DNA of 59,179 nt from Streptomyces chattanoogensis (GTDB lineage Bacteria; Actinomycetota; Actinomycetes; Streptomycetales; Streptomycetaceae). Each line of letters starts with the position of its first letter. The first letter of the stretch is position 1. Of the stretch, positions 35,101 to 44,300 are shown in pieces. The translations under genes and the position numbers were made by a program. The DNA is taken from contig NZ_LGKG01000158.1 of the NCBI RefSeq assembly GCF_001294335.1, positions 1 through 59,179 of the forward strand, read 5' to 3'. The notes below the pieces were generated by a model. That model had not been told where the DNA came from. It saw nothing but the letters and a program-made list of their open reading frames with translations, and ran no database searches.

Positions 35101-38100
35101 CCCTCTACCGTGCCACGGTCCAGGCAGTGGAGGACGGCGAGGACGGCATCCCCCACGAGGAGCTCGCCTCCCGCGTCGCGGGCGCCCTCGGCCTCGAACC
35201 GGTCGACTTCACCGGCCAGTCCGACCTCCCGCCGAACATGCTGCGCAACGCCGCCAAGACCCTGCGCGACGTCATTGCCTTCCGGCTCTACCTCGACCTG
35301 GAGCGCGGCTGGCGCATCACCATGCCCAACCTGGAACAGACCGGCCTGCTGGAGATCGACTACGCCGACCTCGGCTGGCTCGCCGAACGGCAGGACCGCT
35401 GGGACACCACCCATGCCGCCCTCCGTGACGCCGACCCGGCCCTGCGCGCCGAGATCACGAAGGCGCTGCTGGACGAGATGCGCCGCGCCCTCGCCGTCGA
35501 CGTCCAGTACTTCCGCGACGACTTCGACACCCTGCAGCGTGCCAGCGAGGAGCGCCTGATCGACCCCTGGGTCGTCACCAAGAGCGACAGTCCCAAGGTC
35601 GGTACCGCCTACCCCCAGCCGTCCCGGCCCGGCATGGACCGCTCGGGGCTCTTCCTGTCCGCGCGCGGAAAGTTCGGCAAGTACCTGCGCCGTACGAACA
35701 CGGCCTTTCGGGAGCTGCCGAACGACGACATCCAGCTGGTCATCGAGGAGTTACTCAAGGTCCTTGCCAAGGCCGGACTGGTCACCGAGATCGGCGAAGC
35801 CCCCCAGCGCGCGGGCCGCGGCCGCCGCGCGGCATCGGGGCCCGCCGTCACCGGCTACCGGGTCTCCGCGGCCTCCCTCATCTGGCGGCCCGGCACGGGA
35901 GAGACCGGAGCACACGACCCCCTCACCCGTACGTACGCCAGCGGCGACGGCCCGCGCGTCAACACCTTCTTCCGCGACCTCTACAAGAACGCCGCCGTGG
36001 CCCTCGCCGGCTTCGCCGCCCGCGAGCACACCGCCCAGGTCGACCCGGGAGAGCGGGAGCGGCGCGAAGAGGCCTTCCGCAAGGCCGAGCTGAAGCTGCT
36101 CTACTGCTCGCCGACGATGGAGCTGGGCGTCGACATCTCCTCGCTCAACGCCGTCATGATGCGCAACGTCCCGCCGACCCCGGCCAACTACGCCCAGCGC
36201 AGCGGCCGGGCGGGCCGTTCCGGCCAGCCGGCCCTCGTCACCACCTACTGCGCCACCGGCAACAGCCACGACCAGTACTACTTCCGCCGCTCCGAGCGCA
36301 TGGTCGCCGGCGCGGTCGCCCCGCCCCGCCTCGACCTCGCCAACGAGGACCTGGTCCTCTCCCACCTCCAGGGCATCTGGATCGCCGAAGCCGGACTCAA
36401 GCTGGGCAAGGCGATACCGCAGGTCATCAACATCGGTTACGTGGAGGGCTCCGGCCGCCCCCAGCCCGCCCTGGACCTGCATGACGACATCTCCGCGGCT
36501 TCACGCGACACCGACGCACAGGCCCGCACCGTCCGGGCCGCGTACCAGGTCCTCGGCGGACTGCTGCCCGACTTCGCCACGACCACCTGGTGGGACGACT
36601 CCTGGATCGAGGAGAAGGTCCGCACCGTCCCGGAGCGGTTCAACGACGCCTTCGACCGGTGGCGCGAGCTGTTCTCCGCCGCGCTCGACGACCAGTACAT
36701 CCAGAACAAGCGCGTCCTCGACCACACCCTCTCCGAGCGCGACCGCAGGATCGCGGTGAGCCGGCGCAAGGAGGCCGAGACCCAGCTCAACCTCCTCAAG
36801 AACGAGACCCCGGACAGCAAGTCGGTCCTCTCCGACTTCAACCCCTACCGCTATCTCGCTTCCGAGGGCTTCCTCCCCGGCTACTCCTTCCCCCGCCTCC
36901 CGCTGGCCGCCTACATCCCCACCACCGGGCGCCGCTCCGGCGACGGCGACTTCCTGCAACGCCCGCGCTTCCTCGCCATCCGCGAGTTCGGCCCCGGCGC
37001 GCTCATCTACCACGAGGGCGCCCGCTACCAGGTCACCCGCATCCAGCTGCCACCGGACGCCTCCGGCGACGTCACCACCAGCGAGGCCCGCCGCTGCGGA
37101 AGCTGCGGATATCACCACGACCCGCGCGACCGCGCCGACCGCTGCGAGATGTGCAACGAGCCGCTCGGCCAGGCCACGTACGGCCTGCTCCAGCTGCACA
37201 CCGTCTACACCCAGCGCCGTGAACGCATCTCCTCGGACGAGGAGGAGCGCCGCCGGGCCGGCTTCCGCCTGGTCACCTCGTACCGCTTCCAGGACCACGG
37301 CACCCGCCCCGGACGCCAGGATGCGCTCGTGTACGACGCGGCCGGGCAGCTCGCCACCCTCTCGTACGGCGACTCGGCGACCATACGCATCACCAACCGG
37401 GGCCGGCTGCGCGCCAAGAAGGACGAACCGGACGGCTTCTGGCTCGACCCCGGCGACGGCCGCTGGATGAACGAACGCGACGCCTCCGAGGCCTCCGGCG
37501 ACTCCAGCGAAATGCCCGTCGTCGACGCCGACGGCAACGAGAAGCGCCGCAAGAAGCGGGTCATCCCGTACGTCGAGGACCGCCGCAACATCCTCGTCGC
37601 CAGGCTCGACGAACCGCTGCCGGAGCCCGTAGCGCTGTCGCTCATGTACGCCCTGGAACGTGGCATCGAGGCCGCCTTCGAGCTGGAGGACTCCGAGCTC
37701 AACAGCGAACTGCTGCCCCCGGACGACGGCCCGCGCGACCGCCTGCTCTTCACCGAGGCCGCGGAGGGCGGGGCAGGGGTGCTCCGCCGCCTCCAGGCGG
37801 AGCCCGACGCCTTGGCCAAGGCGGCCCGCCAGGCCCTGGCCATCTGCCACTTCGACGAGCACGGCGAGGACCTGGCCAGGCCTGGCACCGAGCGGCCGTG
37901 TGCCCGAGGCTGCTACGACTGCCTCCTCACGTACAGCAACCAGCTCAACCACGGCGCCATCGACCGCCACACCATCCGCGACCTGCTGCTGCGCCTCGCC
38001 GCCGCCGACACGCGGACAACCGGACGCGGGGAGACCCGCACCGACCAGCTCCAGCGGCTGTCCGCCCAGTCGGACACCAGCCTGGAACGGGACCTCGTGA

Positions 38101-38399
38101 CCTGGCTGAAGGAGCGCGGGCTGCGGCTCCCCGACGAGGCACAGCACCTCGTCACCGAGGCCCTCGCTCGTCCCGACTACGTCTACCGCCTCCCCGGCGT
38201 CAACGTCGCCGTCTTCGTCGACGGCCCGGTCCACGGCCACGAGGCCGTCGCCGAGCGCGACGCGGACGCCGAGGACCGGCTCCTGGACGCTGGCTGGGAC
38301 GTCGTCCGCTTCCCGCACGACGGCGACTGGCCCGCTATCGCCCAGCAGTTCCAGCGGTATTTCGGCCCAGGTGCCACCAGCTCCTCCGGCAGACGCTGA
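32106..38399 (+). CDS. Giant fusion: Ser/Thr protein kinase - SF2 helicase - DUF1998 - nuclease-like C-terminus
   Basis: 2097 residues from GTG 32106 (AGGGGGG upstream; the frame is open back to 31968). Residues 9-280 are a complete Hanks-type kinase: GRGNMGEVH loop, VAVK with Lys44, HRDLKPAN with Asp148, DFG at 166-168, and MAPEQF. The SF2 helicase follows: TGTGSGKS with Lys460, DELH at 579-582, GTSATM, SPTMELGVD, and QRSGRAGR at 1364-1371. Cys pairs in FCRECG, FCLHCG and RRCGSCG...CEMC suggest Zn sites. The DUF1998 signature has Cys1932, Cys1936 and Cys1939 (CARGCYDC). The last 80 residues (VAVFVDGPVHGH, then LLDAGWDVVRFP) look like a Vsr/DUF559-type nuclease fold. In-frame TTA codons lie at 32265 and 35751. 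The helicase-DUF1998 part resembles DISARM DrmA+DrmB or Druantia DruE. Confidence 0.93.
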   Translation: MSLERIAGRFCVVGAIGRGNMGEVHRAVDREADETSPDRMVAVKTILRRRSGALIDSQADAKTMARFAREVRIMRMLDHPNLPHIIDGGVDVANGNLPYLAMELLNGASLADLIEEEPQLPVAWVAAIGAQIANALTAAHAAGVIHRDLKPANVMLTEGGVVKVLDFGMGRLVDDPDGTQLTSSGVTVGTARYMAPEQFQVSGVAPSADLYALGCVLYEMLNGVPPFVGGSSFELAHKHIHDTPTPIRLIRSDVDEALARLVERMLAKNPADRPTDAVAVREALLPYATQDGDRSLVLSWAASDPVRHLAAARAEERQPQPARRQPDPSGERRPAAPGMDVFGLHRQLISDYRDFTEGGTVIRDERIAEFVQDDLNAKSQWPDPWLSLNPFFAAAGTVAELAGKKVLEDACARIFQAGKTEGGTACDGRPLTLHQHQREAIDAAESGASYVLTTGTGSGKSLSYIVPIVNRVLRQRAQEASGAPGRVRAIIVYPMNALANSQLKELEKYLCDGFGAGREPVTFARYTGQEDDARRKEIRDNPPDILLTNYVMLELMLTRPDDRRSLVKMARGLEFLVFDELHTYRGRQGADVAFLIRRVREACQADGLQCVGTSATMSTEGSLDDQKQVVADVASKLFGTTVHPEHVIGETLVRATDEAPDTVPAERLRAPAAPRAYDDLVRDPLARWIETRFGLATDEATGRLVRQMPEKIENAATDLAEQSGVSEEQCAEAIRLALEAGSQAKHPVTERPLFAFRLHQFLSKGDTVYVTLEDKLTRHLTRDYQREQPGSGGKILMPLAFCRECGQEYLTVWCTEKDGDIRYEPRRDTAATGGRAGDGYLHIDPERPWPHTEDEAIADRRLPESWLELDDKGQEVVKKSYRDRLPRPITVDPYGVQGSGELKAAFIPSPFLFCLHCGVSYEQTRGKDFAKLATLDQEGRSSATSLISASIVRSLKSVPADALDKEARKLLTFVDNRQDASLQAGHFNDFVQITQLRGALYRATVQAVEDGEDGIPHEELASRVAGALGLEPVDFTGQSDLPPNMLRNAAKTLRDVIAFRLYLDLERGWRITMPNLEQTGLLEIDYADLGWLAERQDRWDTTHAALRDADPALRAEITKALLDEMRRALAVDVQYFRDDFDTLQRASEERLIDPWVVTKSDSPKVGTAYPQPSRPGMDRSGLFLSARGKFGKYLRRTNTAFRELPNDDIQLVIEELLKVLAKAGLVTEIGEAPQRAGRGRRAASGPAVTGYRVSAASLIWRPGTGETGAHDPLTRTYASGDGPRVNTFFRDLYKNAAVALAGFAAREHTAQVDPGERERREEAFRKAELKLLYCSPTMELGVDISSLNAVMMRNVPPTPANYAQRSGRAGRSGQPALVTTYCATGNSHDQYYFRRSERMVAGAVAPPRLDLANEDLVLSHLQGIWIAEAGLKLGKAIPQVINIGYVEGSGRPQPALDLHDDISAASRDTDAQARTVRAAYQVLGGLLPDFATTTWWDDSWIEEKVRTVPERFNDAFDRWRELFSAALDDQYIQNKRVLDHTLSERDRRIAVSRRKEAETQLNLLKNETPDSKSVLSDFNPYRYLASEGFLPGYSFPRLPLAAYIPTTGRRSGDGDFLQRPRFLAIREFGPGALIYHEGARYQVTRIQLPPDASGDVTTSEARRCGSCGYHHDPRDRADRCEMCNEPLGQATYGLLQLHTVYTQRRERISSDEEERRRAGFRLVTSYRFQDHGTRPGRQDALVYDAAGQLATLSYGDSATIRITNRGRLRAKKDEPDGFWLDPGDGRWMNERDASEASGDSSEMPVVDADGNEKRRKKRVIPYVEDRRNILVARLDEPLPEPVALSLMYALERGIEAAFELEDSELNSELLPPDDGPRDRLLFTEAAEGGAGVLRRLQAEPDALAKAARQALAICHFDEHGEDLARPGTERPCARGCYDCLLTYSNQLNHGAIDRHTIRDLLLRLAAADTRTTGRGETRTDQLQRLSAQSDTSLERDLVTWLKERGLRLPDEAQHLVTEALARPDYVYRLPGVNVAVFVDGPVHGHEAVAERDADAEDRLLDAGWDVVRFPHDGDWPAIAQQFQRYFGPGATSSSGRR

Positions 38400-38462
38400 C
38401 CGCGCGCAGCCCGCGCACACCTTTTCCCTTCTCCGAGGAACCTCAGAGGAATCCACCCTTCC

Positions 38463-41390
38463 ATGACGACGCCCACCTACTCGGCCGGTTCTCTGGTCAC
38501 TGCCCGCGGCCGCGACTGGGTCGTGCTCCCCGATAGCGCCCCCGACATGCTCGTCCTGCGGCCGCTCGGCGGCGCCGACGACGACATCGCCGCCGTCTTC
38601 CCCGCCCTCGAGCCCGTTGAGGACGCCCGGTTCGCTGCCCCGGACCCGAGCGACCTCGGCGACGCCAAAACCGCCGGCCTCCTGCGCTCCGCCCTGCGCA
38701 TCGGCTTCCGCTCCGGCGCGGGCCCGTTCCGGTCGTTAGCCGGAATCGCGGTCGAGCCCCGCGCCTACCAGCTCGTCCCGCTCCTCATGGCACTCCGTCA
38801 GAAGACGGTCCGCATGCTGATATCCGACGACGTCGGCATCGGCAAGACCGTCGAGGCGGGCCTCATCGCGAGCGAACTCCTCGCTCAGGGAGAGGCGAAG
38901 GGCCTTGCCGTGCTCTGCTCCCCGGCGCTGGCCGAGCAGTGGCAGGAGGAGCTGCGCACCAAGTTCGGTATCGACGCCGAACTCGTCCTCGCCTCCACCG
39001 TCTCCCGCCTGGAGCGCGGCCTCGACCTCGGCCAGTCCCTCTTCGACAAGCACCCTCACGTCGTCGTCTCCACCGACTTCATCAAGTCCACCCGCCACCG
39101 TGACGACTTCGTACGTCACTGCCCCGACCTGGTCATCGTCGACGAGGCGCATACCTGTGTCGCCGCCGACGACAACGCATCCACCCAGAATCAGCTCCGA
39201 TACGAGTTGCTGAGCCGCATTGCAGAGGACGCCGAACGCCATCTGCTGCTGGTGACCGCCACCCCGCACAGCGGCAAGGAATCCGCCTTCCGCAATCTGC
39301 TGGGCCTGGTCAAGCCGGAGCTCGCCACGGTCGACCTCGATTCCAAGGCCGGCCGGGAGCTGCTCGCCCAGCACTTCGTCCAGCGCAAGCGGGCCGACGT
39401 GCGCAAGTACCTCACCAAGGAGGACGGCCTCGCCGACGACCGGCTCGCCGAGCAGACCGCCTTCCCCTCCGACCGCCAGTTCAAGGACGAGACCTACCAG
39501 CTCTCCCCGGCCTACCGCGCGCTGCTCGACGACGCCATCGCGTACGCCAGCGAGCGGGTCGAAGCAGCCGGCAGCCAGGGCAAACGCGAGGCTCGTATCG
39601 CCTGGTGGTCCGCCATCGCCCTGCTGCGCTCCTTGGTCTCGTCCCCGCGCGCCGCCTCCCAGACTCTGCGTACGCGCTCCGCCGCAGCGTCCGCCGCCGA
39701 CGCGAAGGAGGCCGACAATCTCGGCGCTCCCTTGACGCAGGACTCCAGCGACGGTGACGCGTTGGAAGGCCTCGATGTCGCGCCCGGTGCGCAGACCGAG
39801 GATGCGGGTGCCCGTCTCGCCGAACTGGCGGACCGTGCGGCGGAGTTGGAAGGATCCGGCGGGGACCTGAAGCTGAAGGCACTGATCAAGCACGTCAAGG
39901 CACTGCTCGCCGACGGCTACAACCCCATCGTGTTCTGCCGCTACATACCGACAGCTGAGTACGTGGCCGAGCAGCTGGACGGCAAGCTCGGCAAGAAGAC
40001 GGACGTCGGGTACGTGACGGGCACGCTCTCCCCTCAGCAGCGCATCCAGCACATCGAGGAACTGGCCCGCAAGGCGGGCGACGACCCGGCCGCCCGGCGG
40101 GTGCTCGTCGCGACGGACTGCCTGTCGGAGGGTGTGAACCTCCAGCACCACTTCGACGCCGTGATCCACTACGACCTCGCCTGGAACCCGACCCGCCACG
40201 ACCAGCGGGAGGGCCGCGTCGACCGGTACGGGCAGAAGCGCGACCAGGTGCGCATCATCACGCTCTACGGCAGCGACAACGGCATTGACGGCAAGGTCCT
40301 CGACGTGCTCATCACGAAGCACCGGCAGATCCGCAAGGACCTGGGCGTTTCCGTCTCCGTCCCTGATGAGATGTCGACAGGCGTGACGGACGCGATCGTG
40401 GAGTGGCTGCTGATGCGGGGCCAGCAGGCCCAACACGGGCAGCAGGAAGGGCTGTTCGAGGTCGACGCGCTGGGCGCGATCGACGCTCGGGCGAAGCAGC
40501 TGGAGAAGGACTGGAACTCGGCCGCGGAGCGGGAGACGACCTCCCAGGCGAAGTTCGCCCAGCGCCGTATCCACCCGGAGGAGGTGGCCCGCGAGGTCGC
40601 CGCCATCCGCGACACCCTGGGCAGCGCGGGCGAGGTCTGTGACTTCGTACGGCACTCCCTGGCCGCGCTGAGCGGTGTCCTACGCGACAGCAGGGATGGC
40701 TCTGGGGACTTCACCGCCGATGTCAGCGGTACCCCGGCCGGCCTGCGCGATGCGCTCGCACCGGTCATTGGCGGCGACATCGTCGAGACCGGAAAGCCCG
40801 TTCCGTTCCGCACGACATCGGCCGTGGCACGCGGGGAGGCCGCCCTGGTCCGTACGGATCCGGTGGTCGGCGCCGTCGCCGGGCATGTCCTCAACGCCGC
40901 GCTCGACGCCCATGCCGACGGCACCCGCCCCGCCCGCCGCTGCGGAGTGATCCGTACGACGGACGTCACCACCCGCACCACGTTGCTGCTGGTCCGCTAT
41001 CGCTTCCACCTCACCCTCCCCTCACGGAACGGCGAGAAGCAGCTCGTCGCCGAGGACGCCCGGCTGCTCGCCTTCGAGGGCGCCCCGGCGAACGCGGTGT
41101 GGCTGACCCAGGGGGCCGCGGTGCGCATGCTGGACGCACAGGCCACGGAGAACACCGATCCGGCCTTCGGCGAGCGCACCATGCAGCGCGTACTCGACCA
41201 GCTGCCGTCGGTGGACACGCACCTGGAGGCGTACGGCGACGAACTGGCCGACGAACTGCGCGAATCCCACCGGCGGGTGCGCACCGCCTCCCGCGAGATC
41301 GTCCGGGGCCTGCGCGTGACCGCCCAGAAGCCTGCCGACGTCCTCGGCGTCTACGTCTACCTGCCGGTGCTCTCTGGAGGAGCCGCCTGA
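38463..41390 (+). CDS. drmD-like: SNF2-family helicase, DrmD-like
   Basis: 975 residues. ATPase motifs are DDVGIGKTVEAGL with Lys128, DEAH at 227-230, and LVTATPHSG. The C-terminal helicase half has VLVATDCLSEGVNLQ and DQREGRVDRYGQ. This layout and the long tail match the SNF2-like helicase DrmD of class 1 DISARM and RapA-type proteins. It starts 63 bases after the kinase-helicase stop with GAGGAA upstream, and its TGA overlaps the ATG of the methyltransferase, so the three genes form one transcription unit. A TTA codon lies at 38736. A DNA-translocating role in sensing or processing phage DNA is inferred from the family. Confidence 0.92.
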   Translation: MTTPTYSAGSLVTARGRDWVVLPDSAPDMLVLRPLGGADDDIAAVFPALEPVEDARFAAPDPSDLGDAKTAGLLRSALRIGFRSGAGPFRSLAGIAVEPRAYQLVPLLMALRQKTVRMLISDDVGIGKTVEAGLIASELLAQGEAKGLAVLCSPALAEQWQEELRTKFGIDAELVLASTVSRLERGLDLGQSLFDKHPHVVVSTDFIKSTRHRDDFVRHCPDLVIVDEAHTCVAADDNASTQNQLRYELLSRIAEDAERHLLLVTATPHSGKESAFRNLLGLVKPELATVDLDSKAGRELLAQHFVQRKRADVRKYLTKEDGLADDRLAEQTAFPSDRQFKDETYQLSPAYRALLDDAIAYASERVEAAGSQGKREARIAWWSAIALLRSLVSSPRAASQTLRTRSAAASAADAKEADNLGAPLTQDSSDGDALEGLDVAPGAQTEDAGARLAELADRAAELEGSGGDLKLKALIKHVKALLADGYNPIVFCRYIPTAEYVAEQLDGKLGKKTDVGYVTGTLSPQQRIQHIEELARKAGDDPAARRVLVATDCLSEGVNLQHHFDAVIHYDLAWNPTRHDQREGRVDRYGQKRDQVRIITLYGSDNGIDGKVLDVLITKHRQIRKDLGVSVSVPDEMSTGVTDAIVEWLLMRGQQAQHGQQEGLFEVDALGAIDARAKQLEKDWNSAAERETTSQAKFAQRRIHPEEVAREVAAIRDTLGSAGEVCDFVRHSLAALSGVLRDSRDGSGDFTADVSGTPAGLRDALAPVIGGDIVETGKPVPFRTTSAVARGEAALVRTDPVVGAVAGHVLNAALDAHADGTRPARRCGVIRTTDVTTRTTLLLVRYRFHLTLPSRNGEKQLVAEDARLLAFEGAPANAVWLTQGAAVRMLDAQATENTDPAFGERTMQRVLDQLPSVDTHLEAYGDELADELRESHRRVRTASREIVRGLRVTAQKPADVLGVYVYLPVLSGGAA

Positions 41391-44300
41391 TGTCCGCCAC
41401 CACCCGCAACCAGGTCTTCTCCGCCGTCCACACCGTGGGCGGCCTGCTCCCCGCCGACATGCTCGTGCGTATCTCCGAGGGGAAGGACGTCCCCGGCTCC
41501 AAACCCGCGGACTATGGCGTCATCGGCTCCCGCTCGGTACGCGACGACGCCGAGAGGCACTGGGACTACCTCAAGTCGATCTGGCGTGAGCTGCGCGCGA
41601 AACTGCCGGTCGCACCCGAGGCCGAGACACCCGCCGACCCGACGGGACTGGCCCGCAGCCAGTGGCTGGAACCGCTCTTCGCGGAGCTGGGGTTCGGGCG
41701 TCTCACGATGCTGGGCGAGTCGGGCGCCGCGTCCGACGACGGGACCAAGATCTTCCCGATCAGCCATCGCTGGAACCATGCGCTCATCCACATGACCGCG
41801 TGGAGCACATCCCTGGACAAGCGACCGGCACCGGGAGAGGTTCCGCCGCAGTCGCTGGTTCAGGAGTGCCTGAACCGAGCTGAAGCGCATCTGTGGGGTG
41901 TCCTGACGAACGGCCGGCAGCTGCGGCTGCTCCGCGACTCCAGCGCGCTCGCGACGGCGTCGTATGTGGAATTCGACCTCGAAGCGATCTTCGACGGCGA
42001 GCTGTTCAGCGAATTCGTGCTGCTGTACCGGCTGCTGCACGTGTCCCGCTTCGAGGTGGCGGAGGGCGCGGCGCCTTCTGGGTGCCGGCTGGAGAACTGG
42101 CGCACCGAGGCCATCGACTCGGGCGTGCGCGCGCTGGAGCAGCTGCGCAAGGGAGTGCAGAGCGCCATCACCACGCTCGGCACGGGCTTCCTCCGGCACC
42201 CCCACAACCGGGAGCTGCGTGAGGAACTGGACGTCAGAACCTTCCACTACGCGCTGCTGCGCCTGGTTTACCGGCTGCTGTTCCTGTTCGTGGCCGAGGA
42301 CCGCGGGGTGCTGCATGCGCCGTCTGCGGATGCTGCTGCAAAGGAGCGATACGTCGCGTACTTTTCCTCCACGCGGCTTCGCCGCCAGGCGCAGCGGCGG
42401 CGCGGTACGGCCCATGGCGACTTATACGAGACCCTGCGCTTCGTCCTGTCCGGCCTCGGCAACGACGACGGCCGGAAGGAGCTGGGGCTCCCCGCGCTTG
42501 GCGGGATCTTCGACGACACCGAGGCCGACAAGCTCCTGCACGACCTCAAGCTTTCCAATGAGCATCTGCTCGCCGCTGTACGCGCCCTGGCGACGGTCCG
42601 CGACCCCGGCGCGAAGCGGACCCGTGTCATCGACTACCGCCACCTGGACGCCGAGGAACTCGGCTCGATTTACGAGTCCCTGCTGGAGCTCGTCCCCAAG
42701 CACGAGGCCACCGAGCGCAGCTTCGAACTGGTCGAGCTCGCGGGTAACGCCCGCAAGACCACGGGCTCTTACTACACCCCGTCGTCGCTGATCGACTGCC
42801 TGCTGGATTCGGCGCTCGACCCGGTCATCGACGACGCGGTGAAGCGCGGCGAGATCCGCGCTACGAGGTCGGGGCAGCCGGACCCTGGCCCGGCGATTGT
42901 CGAGGAACTCCTCAACCTCACTGTCTGCGACCCGGCTTGCGGCTCCGGTCACTTCCTCGTCGCGGCGGCCCGGCGTATTGCCAAGAGGGTTGCGGCGGTC
43001 CGCGAACAGAACCCCGAGCCGACGATCGACGCCGTACGCCACGCCCTGCACGAGGTCGTCGCCCGCTGCATCTACGGCGTGGACCTGAACCCCATGGCCG
43101 TCGAACTCGCCAAGGTGTCGCTGTGGCTGGAGGCCATGGAACCGGGCAAGCCGCTCGGCTTCCTGGACGCTCACATCAAGCACGGCAACGCGCTGATCGG
43201 CGCGACGCCTGCGCTTCTGGCCGATGGCATACCGGACGATGCGTTCAAGCCGATCGAGGGCGATGACAAGAAGATCGCGTCAGCGGTGAGGAAGCGTAAC
43301 GCCAAAGAGCAGGCCGGCCAGCTCATCTTCCACACGGAGGAGCGCATCTGGGTCTCCAACGCAGCCTTCGCGGCGACCCTCCGCGAGATCACCGACGCCC
43401 CGTCCAACACCCTCCGGGATGTGCGGCTCCAGTCCAGCCGCTTCCGCGAGCTGGAGCAGTCCGCAAAGTACGTCAGCGCGCTGCACATCGCTGACGCCTG
43501 GTGCGCGGCGTTCGTCTGGCCGAAGTGGTCCGGCGCGCCGACCCCGGTCACGGAAGGCGTGTTCCGCGACCTCCAGAGCCCCGGAGCGGGCATCCCGGTG
43601 AGCACGAATGAGGAGATCATCCGCCTCGCCGAGCAGTACAAGTTCTTCCACTGGCATCTGGAGTTCCCCGAGGTCTTCCGGGTCCCGGATGCCCCTGCCG
43701 CCGACGCGGAGGTTGACGAGTCGGTGGGCTGGACCGGGGGCTTCTCCTGCGTGCTCGGCAACCCGCCGTGGGAGCGCATCAAGCTCCAGGAACAGGAGTT
43801 CTTCGCCCAGCGCGACGAGGCAATCGCCACGGCCCCGAACGCTGCTGCCCGCAAGAAGCGCATTGCGGCCCTGCCGACGACCAACCCAGAACTCTTCGCC
43901 GAGTTCATCGCGGCCAAGCGTCGCGCGGAGGGCGAGAGTCAGTTCCTGCGCTCGTCGCTCCGCTACCCGTTCACCGGTCGAGGCGACATCAACACGTATG
44001 CCGTGTTCGCCGAGACCGACCGCGTGCTCATCCGCCCGACGGGCCGTACAGGCGTGATCGTACCCACAGGTATTGCCACCGACGCCACGACGCAGTTCTT
44101 CTTCAAGGACCTTGTCCAGCACGGTTCTCTTTCCTCGCTATACGACTTCGAGAATGAAGAGAAGGTGTTCCCTGGGGTTCACAATCAGACTAGATTTTGC
44201 CTGCTGACCATTATGGGTTCAGGGACCCCTGAAGCGGGCATTTCACTAGTCTTTAAAGTGCGCCAAGTTGAACAGATCAACGAACGGCGCTTCAGCCTTA

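Noticed and set aside
36501..38456. 650-codon minus-strand frame opposite the kinase-helicase gene
   Set aside because: Gly/Val/Leu-repetitive antisense reading with no motif; the plus strand encodes the helicase and DUF1998 signatures.
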